DNA of 12,431 nucleotides from CAWEHQ01 sp051001995 (GTDB taxonomy: Bacteria; Actinomycetota; Thermoleophilia; Solirubrobacterales; Thermoleophilaceae): NCBI GenBank assembly GCA_051001995.1, contig JBPCMT010000227.1, forward strand, positions 1 through 12,431. The letters run 5' to 3'. The number at the start of each line of letters is the position of its first letter. Positions within the stretch are counted from its first letter, which is position 1. The translations under genes were made by a program, and so were the position numbers. Shown one piece after another: positions 7,721-12,356 of this stretch. Under the pieces are notes generated by a model. The model searched no databases, was not told the DNA's origin, and worked only from the letters and a program-made list of their open reading frames with translations.

Positions 7721-8823
7721 GAGCGCTCACCGGCCCCGAACTGCTCGAGGAAGCGCGCGTCGCCCTCGAAGAACAGCCGCAGGTCGGGCACGCCGTGGCG
7801 GAGCATCGCGATCCGCTCGATGCCCATCCCAAAGGCGAAGCCCTGGACGCGCTCGGGGTCGTAACCGCGGTCGGACACGAACCCGTAGACGTTCGGGTCC
7901 ACCATGCCCGCGCCGAGGATCTCGATCCATCCCGAGCCCTTGCAGAGCGAGTCCCGACCGCCGCCGGGCAGGCTCCCGGTTCCGTTGCAGCGAAAGCAGG
8001 AGACATCCACCTCGACGCTCGGCTCGGTGAACGGGAAGTAGCTCGCCCGCAGGCGGATCTCGCGCTCGCCGCCGAAGATCGCGCGCGCGAACTCGAGCAG
8101 GACGCCCCGAAGGTCGGCGAGCGTGATGTCCTCGTCCACCGCGAGGCCCTCGACCTGATGGAACATCGGCGTGTGGGTCGCGTCGGAGTCGCGGCGGTAG
8201 GTCTTGCCAGGCACGATCACGTAGATCGGCGGCGCCTGCGCCTCCATCGAGCGCACCTGCATCGGCGAGGTGTGCGTGCGCAGCAGCGCCTCGCCGGTGA
8301 ATGAGAGTTTGTCCTGCATCAGCCGCGCCGGGTGTTCGGGCGGCATGTTCAGCGCGGGGAAGTTGTAGTGGTCGAGCTCGACCTCGGGGCCCTCCACGAC
8401 CGCGAAGCCGAGGCCGACGAAGACGTCCTCGATCTCGCGGCGCGTCTGGGTGATCAGGTGCAGGCGCCCGGCCGGCCGCGGCGGGTCCCCCGCCAGCGTG
8501 ACGTCGATCCGGTCCTCGCGCAGCCGGGCGTCGAGCTCGGCGCCCTCGAGCGCCGACGAGCGCTCGGCGAGCAGCGCCTCGAGCGCCTGGCGAACCGCGT
8601 TCGCCCGCTTGCCGACCGGCCCGCGCCGATCGGGGGGCAGCGTTCCGATCGCCCGCAGGGTGCCGGTCAGCTCGGCCCGCCTCCCGAGGTAGCGGACGCG
8701 CAGCTCCTCGAGCTCGCCGCTCGAGCCAGCCGAGGAGATCGCCGCCTCCGCCTCGCGCCGCAGCTCGGCGAGCCCGGCTCCCGGATCGCCCGTCGGCGCG
8801 GTGCTCGCGGGCTCGTCAGGCAC
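7717..8823 (-). CDS. pheS: Phenylalanine-tRNA ligase alpha subunit
   Basis: This 368-residue class II synthetase subunit carries the active site for Phe activation. The N-terminal coiled-coil arm spans about 16-105. The core follows, with HLITQTRREIEDVFVGLGF at 122-140, the substrate loop TSPMQVR at 185-191, motif 2 PGKTYRRDSDATHTPMFHQVEGL at 205-227 and motif 3 GFAFGMGIERIAML at 328-341. A Cys-rich insert follows SYFPFTEPSVEVDVSC and resembles the four-Cys knuckle of Firmicutes PheS. Here only C276, C279 and C294 are present: D291 stands where the third Cys is expected and the loop is a few residues longer. The start is a GTG overlapping the methylase stop by 8 bases, with a weak AGGA upstream. 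Apart from the insert it is a standard housekeeping gene. Confidence 0.96.
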   Translation of the reverse strand: MPDEPASTAPTGDPGAGLAELRREAEAAISSAGSSGELEELRVRYLGRRAELTGTLRAIGTLPPDRRGPVGKRANAVRQALEALLAERSSALEGAELDARLREDRIDVTLAGDPPRPAGRLHLITQTRREIEDVFVGLGFAVVEGPEVELDHYNFPALNMPPEHPARLMQDKLSFTGEALLRTHTSPMQVRSMEAQAPPIYVIVPGKTYRRDSDATHTPMFHQVEGLAVDEDITLADLRGVLLEFARAIFGGEREIRLRASYFPFTEPSVEVDVSCFRCNGTGSLPGGGRDSLCKGSGWIEILGAGMVDPNVYGFVSDRGYDPERVQGFAFGMGIERIAMLRHGVPDLRLFFEGDARFLEQFGAGERS

Positions 8824-9511
8824 GGTCGGCCATCCTAGTGCGGGTCACGTGGAGCGCAATCGCGGCCGCCATCGCCACGTTGATCGACTCGGGCCCGTCG
8901 GGGCGGACGCCGATCCGCGCGCGCGCGGCGGCGCGCTCGAGCAGCTCGTCCGGAAGGCCCTCGCGCTCGGATCCGAGGCAGAGGACGACGGGTCCGCCGA
9001 GCTCGACCTCGCCCAGCTCGCGCTCCGCGCACTGGTCCAGCACCAGCAGCGAGCCCCCGATCTCCTCGATCGGCGCGCGCGCCGGCGGGCGCGCGAACGC
9101 CGCGCCCATGCTGGCCCTGACAGCTTTCGGCGACCACGGGTCGGCGCAGCCGGGACCGAGGATAACCGGGCCGTCGCAGAGCGCGTGGGCGCAGCGGATG
9201 ACGGTGCCGACGTTGCCCGGGTCGCGGACGCCGTGGAGGTAGACCGACAGCTCGCCGCCCGGCTCCGACCAGCGCCGGTGATAGACGCCGACGACGCGCG
9301 TGCCCGACCCCAGCGCGCTGACGCCGTCCAGCAGCGCGGGTTCCACGTCAACGCCGGCTCTCAGCAGGACCTCCGGCTCGAAGCCGGCCGCCGCGGCCGC
9401 CGCGACCAGGTCCTCACCCTCGGCAACCACCAACCCCGCTCGCTCGCGCTCGCGCTTACGCTGGAGGCGCCGGATCGTCTTGAGCTGGGCGTTGTGCGGT
9501 GAGGTGATCAT
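8816..9511 (-). CDS. SpoU/TrmH-family RNA 2'-O-ribose methyltransferase
   Basis: This 231-residue protein has the three SpoU (SPOUT) motifs that build the knotted SAM site: motif 1 LHGVRDPGNVGTVIRCAHA at 92-110 with N100 and catalytic-type R106; motif 2 LGSEREGLP at 179-187; motif 3 RIGVRPDGPESINVAMAAAIAL at 199-220. The N-terminus (MITSPHNAQLKTIRRLQRKRERERAGLVVAEGEDLV) is the small L30e-like RNA-binding domain found in RlmB, TsnR and relatives, although the region between it and the catalytic domain is short. A TsnR-like gene stands at this place in mycobacteria, so the rRNA or tRNA target is plausibly the same, but RlmB, TrmH and TsnR cannot be separated by eye. The ATG lies 6 bases after the T-run of a terminator and has no Shine-Dalgarno. 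Confidence 0.88.
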   Translation of the reverse strand: MITSPHNAQLKTIRRLQRKRERERAGLVVAEGEDLVAAAAAAGFEPEVLLRAGVDVEPALLDGVSALGSGTRVVGVYHRRWSEPGGELSVYLHGVRDPGNVGTVIRCAHALCDGPVILGPGCADPWSPKAVRASMGAAFARPPARAPIEEIGGSLLVLDQCAERELGEVELGGPVVLCLGSEREGLPDELLERAAARARIGVRPDGPESINVAMAAAIALHVTRTRMADRA

Positions 9512-9517
9512 GGAACG

Positions 9518-9543
9518 AAAAGGGGCGCCTCGCGAGGCGCCCC
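9518..9543 (-). terminator. Intrinsic terminator after rplT
   Basis: A perfect 22-bp palindrome (9522-9543) with arms GGGGCGCCT and AGGCGCCCC around CGCG is followed, on the minus strand, by TTTT (9521-9518), CG and TTCC. This is the best intrinsic terminator in the window, and its T-run shows that it acts on leftward transcription leaving rplT. It ends 6 bases before the methylase ATG, so downstream genes depend on read-through or on regulated antitermination. Confidence 0.85.
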
Positions 9544-9569
9544 GGAGGTTGGCTCATGGCGACGCCTCG
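9526..9569 (-). promoter_or_regulatory. Candidate antiterminator pairing for the rplT terminator
   Basis: In the leftward RNA, CGAGGCG at 9569-9563, immediately after the rplT stop codon, is complementary over 7 bases to CGCCTCG at 9539-9533, the 5' arm of the terminator. That arm otherwise pairs with CGAGGCG at 9532-9526. The two structures are mutually exclusive. A G-U and a further C-G pair can extend the alternative helix to about 9 bp, against 9 to 11 for the terminator. The complementarity is seen in the sequence; regulatory use is inferred, prompted by the known attenuation of pheST downstream of rplT in Escherichia coli. Confidence 0.35.
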
Positions 9570-9929
9570 TCAGGCAGCCGCGGCCTCCCGGGCACGCTCG
9601 GCAAAGCGTCGGAACGTCTCTGGATCGCGGACGGCGATGTCGGCCAGCACCTTGCGATCGAGCTCGACCTCGGCCACGCGCATCCCGTGCATGAACTCGC
9701 TGTAGGTCATGCCCTCGCGCCGCGCCGCGGCGTTGATGCGGGTGATCCACAGCCGCCGGAAGTCGCGCTTGCGGTTGCGCCGGTCGCGGTACGCGTAGGA
9801 GTCCGCCTTGAGCAGCGCCTCCTTGGCGCGCCTGTAGCTCTTCGAGCGATCGCCGCGGTAGCCCTTGGCGCGCTCGAGCGTGGCCCGGCGCTTCTTGCGC
9901 GCGGCGACGCCGCGCTTCACGCGGCTCAC
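9570..9929 (-). CDS. rplT: 50S ribosomal protein L20
   Basis: This 119-residue basic protein begins MSRVKRGVAARKKRRATLERAKGYRGDRSKSYRRAKEALLKA, with the long RNA-binding N-terminal helix of L20. The globular part follows, with RDRRNRKRDFRRLWITRINAAAR at 48-70 and YSEFMHGMRVAEVELDRKVLADIA at 76-99. It binds 23S rRNA early in large-subunit assembly, and in several bacteria it also represses its own operon. Length and sequence are canonical. The start is a GTG in a GTGA overlap with the rpmI stop, so its translation is probably coupled to L35. A strong terminator follows. Confidence 0.97.
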   Translation of the reverse strand: MSRVKRGVAARKKRRATLERAKGYRGDRSKSYRRAKEALLKADSYAYRDRRNRKRDFRRLWITRINAAARREGMTYSEFMHGMRVAEVELDRKVLADIAVRDPETFRRFAERAREAAAA

Positions 9930-10120
9930 TTGCGCAGAAGCTCTCTGACGCGCGACTGATCGGCCTTCGCGACCTCGACCGGCCGTCCCAGCCGGCGCTT
10001 GCGGTCGGGCCGCTTCTTGCCGAGATTGTGGCTCGTCATCGCGTGGCGGGCGCGGAGCTTGCCCGTGCCCGTCTTGCGGAAGCGCTTGGCCGCGCCGGAG
10101 TGGCCCTTCATCTTCGGCAT
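9926..10120 (-). CDS. rpmI: 50S ribosomal protein L35
   Basis: The ATG at 10120 gives 64 residues, MPKMKGHSGAAKRFRKTGTGKLRARHAMTSHNLGKKRPDRKRRL and so on, the standard L35 length and sequence. The open frame continues upstream on the same strand through the divergent HTH gene, but that stretch is not L35-like. Unusually, infC (IF3), which normally precedes rpmI, is absent: the next gene is a divergent HTH regulator whose start is 48 bp away. A -10-like TTCAAT lies exactly 6 bases before the ATG and there is no good Shine-Dalgarno, suggesting a leaderless message that starts at this gene. Confidence 0.96.
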   Translation of the reverse strand: MPKMKGHSGAAKRFRKTGTGKLRARHAMTSHNLGKKRPDRKRRLGRPVEVAKADQSRVRELLRK

Positions 10121-10168
10121 GGGCCTATTGAACCAGACGGCCGGTCGGGCCCTCGATAGTCTGGCCGC
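10121..10168. promoter_or_regulatory. Divergent promoter region of rpmI-rplT and the HTH/nucleotidyltransferase pair
   Basis: The 48 bp between opposing ATG codons must hold both promoters unless these lie inside the coding regions. For the plus strand, TAGTCT (10157-10162, TANNNT form) sits 6 bases before the ATG at 10169. For the minus strand, TTCAAT (10132-10127, four of six matches to TATAAT) sits 6 bases before the ATG at 10120. Neither start has a convincing Shine-Dalgarno or a well-placed -35. The spacing is the same as at 272-293. Confidence 0.5.
10133..10164. repeat. Inverted repeat CCAGAC-N20-GTCTGG
   Basis: CCAGAC at 10133-10138 and its exact reverse complement GTCTGG at 10159-10164 have centres 26 bp apart, about 2.5 helical turns. 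The left arm abuts the putative rpmI -10 element and the right arm overlaps the putative HTH-gene -10. This makes it a candidate operator for the adjacent HTH protein. Six-base arms can occur by chance, so confidence is limited. Confidence 0.4.
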
Positions 10169-10474
10169 ATGACCCTCGGCGAGCTGCTCAGGACGGCACG
10201 CGAGGAGCGGGACGTCGGCCGCGATGATCTCGCATCGCGGGCGCAGCTGTCCGAAGCCGAGCTCGCGGCGCTCGAGAGCTCCGATGGCGAGATCGATCGC
10301 ACCGTCTTCGCCCGGCTGTTCGCGTCGCTGGGCGAGCCCGCCCTCCAACGTCCCCGCCTGGATGACGCGGCACTGATCGCTCGCCAGCGCGACATGACCG
10401 TCTCGATGCGCCTCGAGTCGGGCTTCGAGCTCTGTGAGTTCGCGGCCGAGCTCGCGGACTCGAAGCACGGGTGA
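10169..10474 (+). CDS. XRE-like helix-turn-helix protein, candidate antitoxin/regulator
   Basis: This 101-residue protein begins MTLGELLRTAREERDVGRDDLASRAQLSEAELAALES, the Cro/C1 five-helix pattern at about 3-56: helix 1 GELLRTAREER, helix 2 RDDLASRA, recognition helix SEAELAALE, then a helix at 44-54 (RTVFARLFASL). The rest (57-101), with LDDAALIARQRDMTVSMRLESGFELCEFAAEL, is helical and could dimerise or contact the partner. Its TGA stop overlaps the GTG start of a nucleotidyltransferase gene (GTGA), so the two are translated together. An HTH gene before a nucleotidyltransferase toxin is the layout of AbiE-like and MenAT-like modules, so an autoregulating antitoxin role is inferred. A plain repressor of the rpmI operon is an alternative. 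The start lacks a Shine-Dalgarno and has a -10-like TAGTCT 6 bases upstream. Confidence 0.75.
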   Translation: MTLGELLRTAREERDVGRDDLASRAQLSEAELAALESSDGEIDRTVFARLFASLGEPALQRPRLDDAALIARQRDMTVSMRLESGFELCEFAAELADSKHG

Positions 10475-10956
10475 GCGGCCCGTTCCGGCCGCGCGAGATT
10501 TTCGCCACGCTCGAGCGCCACGGCGTCGACTACGTCACCGTCGGCGGCTTCGCCGTGATCGCGCACGGGGCGATCCGAGCCACGGCCGACGTCGATCTCG
10601 TTCCGGACCGTGACCCGGCGAATCTCCGCCGGCTCGCCGACGCCCTGGTCGCTCTCGAAGCCGACCCCGACGGCGAGCCGGAGACGCCCATCGACGCAAA
10701 TCTGCTCGCGCGTGACGCCAACATGCGCTTTCAGACCTCGTGCGGCCAAATCGACGTCCTGTCCCGGGCGGACCTCGCCGCGCGCTACGGGGCGCTTCGA
10801 AAGCGAGCGATACGGGCCGAGGCCGCGGGAGTGACCGTGACGGTCGTGTCCCGCGACGACCTGCTCGCGCTCAAGGCCGCGACCGGACGCGACCGGGACC
10901 TGCTGGACATCGGCGACCTGCTCGCCGTCGGGGAGAAGCGGCCGGGCAACGCCTAA
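10471..10956 (+). CDS. Small nucleotidyltransferase-fold protein (AbiEii/MenT/DUF6036-like), candidate toxin
   Basis: This 161-residue protein shows the minimal DNA polymerase beta nucleotidyltransferase signature: TVGGFAVIAHGAIRATADVDLVPD at 23-46, with the GG motif (G25, G26) and the metal pair D40 and D42, then a third acidic residue at D95 in CGQIDVLSR. The C-terminal LLALKAATGRDRDLLDIGDL (131-150) matches the K-x-x-x-x-R-x-K/R-D-x-x-D element common in AbiEii and related standalone transferases. Such proteins transfer nucleotides to tRNA or proteins and many are toxins; the substrate here is unknown. The GTG start overlaps the HTH gene's stop. Antibiotic nucleotidyltransferases share the fold but are usually larger and do not normally pair with an HTH gene. 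Confidence 0.8.
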   Translation: MSGPFRPREIFATLERHGVDYVTVGGFAVIAHGAIRATADVDLVPDRDPANLRRLADALVALEADPDGEPETPIDANLLARDANMRFQTSCGQIDVLSRADLAARYGALRKRAIRAEAAGVTVTVVSRDDLLALKAATGRDRDLLDIGDLLAVGEKRPGNA

Positions 10957-11001
10957 GGACCTGAGCCGCGCACGCGTCCGCGGGCTCCGTTTCCCCGGGC
11001 C

Positions 11002-11026
11002 GTTTGGCCGCTTCCAGCGTGGGTAC
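11002..11026 (+). promoter_or_regulatory. Sigma-B/SigF-type promoter (GTTT-N15-GGGTAC)
   Basis: In the 123-bp gap after the nucleotidyltransferase gene, GTTT at 11002-11005 and GGGTAC at 11021-11026 are separated by 15 bases. This agrees with the general-stress sigma consensus (GTTT-N14-16-GGGTA) known from Bacillus sigma-B and actinobacterial SigB/SigF. Transcription would begin near 11033-11036, leaving a leader of about 45 bases before the ATG at 11080. The rest of the gap shows only GC-rich sequence and the ribosome site. The match is seen; use by such a sigma factor is inferred. Confidence 0.6.
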
Positions 11027-11061
11027 GCCGCGAAGGAGAGCGCGCGACGAGCGCGCCGTAC

Positions 11062-11076
11062 GGAGGGACAGGAGGG
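11062..11076 (+). promoter_or_regulatory. Ribosome binding site, double purine tract
   Basis: GGAGGG (11062-11067) and AGGAGGG (11070-11076) precede the ATG at 11080. The second leaves only about 4 bases from its AGGAGG core to the ATG and the first about 12. This is the clearest Shine-Dalgarno in the window and fixes this start, in contrast to the leaderless-type starts elsewhere. Confidence 0.7.
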
Positions 11077-11079
11077 TTC

Positions 11080-11718
11080 ATGGGCGCGATAGTCATCGTG
11101 GTGATAGCCGTTGTGGTGGTCTTGGCGGTCGCCGGTCTCCTCATGGGGAGGGCGCGGCAGAAGAAGCAGCTGCGGGCGCGGTTCGGTCCCGAGTACGACC
11201 GCGCAGTCGGCGAGCACGGGAGCGAGCGCGACGCGCAGCGCGCGCTCGAGGGACGCGAGGAGCGGCGCGGGCAGCTCGATATCAGGCCGCTCGTGCCGGC
11301 CGAGCGAGACCGTTACGCGCAGGCGTGGCGCGCGACCCAGGCAACGTTCGTGGACAGACCGGGTGCCGCCATCGGCGACGCGCACGCGCTGGTCTCCGCG
11401 GTGATGCGCGACCGGGGGTACCCGATGGACGACTTCGATCAGCGAGCCGCCGACGTGTCGGTGGACCATCCGCAGGTCGTCGAGAACTACCGGGCCGCGA
11501 ACGCGATCTCGCATAGGCACGCGCAGGGACAGGCGAGCACCGAGGAGCTGCGCCGGGCGATGGTCCATTACCGCAGCCTGTTCGACGAGCTGCTGGGCGG
11601 CGACGGCACGGCGATCCGCCACGACGGAACGGGGCCCGCCGAGCACAGCCCCGCGCCCCAACCCGAGCACGGGCCGGCCGAGCACCAGCCGGCCGAGTAC
11701 CAGGAGGAGAGACGCTGA
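11080..11718 (+). CDS. Membrane-anchored protein of unknown function with a His/Pro/Glu-rich tail
   Basis: I recognise this 212-residue protein only as a conserved actinobacterial hypothetical type. Residues 2-22 (GAIVIVVIAVVVVLAVAGLLM) form one membrane helix, followed by basic RARQKKQLRARFG, so the body should be cytoplasmic. Residues 35-68 (FGPEYDRAVGEHGSERDAQRALEGREERRGQLD) are charged and helical. The domain at about 76-172 contains AWRATQATFVDRPGAAIGDAHALVSAVMRDRGYPMDDF, VDHPQVVENYRAA and STEELRRAMVHYRSLFDELL. Residues 186-208 are a low-complexity PAEH/PEH tail. The next gene carries a shorter version of the same domain and begins at this gene's stop (TGATG). A sigma-B-like promoter upstream suggests a stress role. 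No enzyme motif is seen. Confidence 0.8.
   Translation: MGAIVIVVIAVVVVLAVAGLLMGRARQKKQLRARFGPEYDRAVGEHGSERDAQRALEGREERRGQLDIRPLVPAERDRYAQAWRATQATFVDRPGAAIGDAHALVSAVMRDRGYPMDDFDQRAADVSVDHPQVVENYRAANAISHRHAQGQASTEELRRAMVHYRSLFDELLGGDGTAIRHDGTGPAEHSPAPQPEHGPAEHQPAEYQEERR
11674..11703 (+). repeat. 15-bp tandem repeat, two copies, coding PAEHQ/PAEYQ
   Basis: CCGGCCGAGCACCAG is followed directly by CCGGCCGAGTACCAG, with one mismatch. The repeats are in frame and encode residues 199-208 of the membrane-anchored protein. Degenerate PAEH/PEH units precede them from about residue 186. This looks like recent slippage expansion of a disordered tail. Confidence 0.75.
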
Positions 11719-12308
11719 TGGAGCGACGTGAGCAAGAGCGTGATCTGACGACTGAGGACATCGCGGGCTCGAGTCCCCCCGCGAACGAGACCGCGGGCCC
11801 TGCCGGCCCCCAGTCTCCGATCGACGGCTCGTCAGGGCGGCAGTCCCCGGCTGAGGCTCAACGCGCCTACGGGCAGGGTCAGTCAGCTCCCCAGGCCCCG
11901 ATCGCGCCCCAGGACGGCCGCGAGCAGCGGCAGGGCATGCCGCCCCAGAAAGCCGTCGGCACGCGTGAAGACGCGGGCGCTCCGACGGAGGCGATGTCGC
12001 CGGTCGAGCGCTCGCCGCAGTCCGAGGCCGAGACGAGCTCCCAGCCACTGCTGGCAACGGGCGACGCCGACGAGTTCCACCGGCGCTGGGAGTCGATCCA
12101 GATCGGGTTCGTGGACGAGCCGCGGCGCGCGGTTGAGGACGCGGACAAACTGGTCGCGGAAGTGATCAGGCGGCTCGCGGAGACCTTCTCCGAGGAGCGC
12201 TCACGGCTCGAGGGCCAGTGGGGACGCGGCGAGGCCGTGCCCACCGACGACCTGCGGTTGACGCTGCAGCGCTACCGGTCGTTCTTTCACCGGCTGCTCT
12301 CGACCTGA
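11718..12308 (+). CDS. Unknown protein with disordered N-terminus and a C-terminal domain shared with its upstream neighbour
   Basis: This 196-residue protein has no signal peptide or membrane helix. Residues 1-112 are rich in Pro, Gln, Ser, Gly and Glu (for example QSAPQAPIAPQDGREQRQG) and look disordered. Residues 118-196 form a compact helical domain: DEFHRRWESIQIGFVDEPRRAVEDADKLVAEVIRRLAETFSEERSRLEGQW, then VPTDDLRLTLQRYRSFFHRLLST. This matches the upstream protein position for position at W...Q..FVD.P..A..DA..LV..V and at the closing D/E-LR....YRS.F..LL, with about 12 fewer residues in the middle. The ATG overlaps the upstream TGA (TGATG), and AGGAGG lies 10 bases upstream. The pair probably act together, for example as a membrane-bound and a soluble partner; that is inference. 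Confidence 0.78.
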   Translation: MERREQERDLTTEDIAGSSPPANETAGPAGPQSPIDGSSGRQSPAEAQRAYGQGQSAPQAPIAPQDGREQRQGMPPQKAVGTREDAGAPTEAMSPVERSPQSEAETSSQPLLATGDADEFHRRWESIQIGFVDEPRRAVEDADKLVAEVIRRLAETFSEERSRLEGQWGRGEAVPTDDLRLTLQRYRSFFHRLLST

Positions 12309-12318
12309 TCGAGGCTCG

Positions 12319-12334
12319 CCCGCCGCTCGGCGGG
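12319..12334. terminator. Hairpin between convergent genes
   Basis: CCCGCCG and CGGCGGG form a perfect inverted repeat around CT (6 to 7 bp of stem, depending on loop size) 11 bases after the stop of the second unknown gene. There is no T-tract on either strand. It could end transcription from both sides, but as a terminator it is weak. Confidence 0.4.
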
Positions 12335-12356
12335 GAGGCGCTCGGGCGCGTGAGAG

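Noticed and set aside
9512..9557. Phe-containing leader peptide before the methylase/pheST (in the coding sense ATG AGC CAA ... TTT TCG TTC)
   Set aside because: It has only two Phe codons, no ribosome site, and no stop before the methylase frame begins, so it does not resemble a pheM-type leader.
10128..10133. TTGAAC as a -35 for the HTH gene
   Set aside because: The spacing to the TAGTCT -10 is 23 bases, too long for a normal promoter; the same bases overlap the putative rpmI -10 on the other strand.
10989..10992. An earlier GTTT as the -35 of the stress promoter
   Set aside because: It lies 28 bases before GGGTAC, outside the accepted 14-16 spacing; the GTTT at 11002 fits.
10108..12057. 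649-codon minus-strand frame over the right-hand genes
   Set aside because: It runs antisense through four better-supported plus-strand genes and looks like the complement of their codons.
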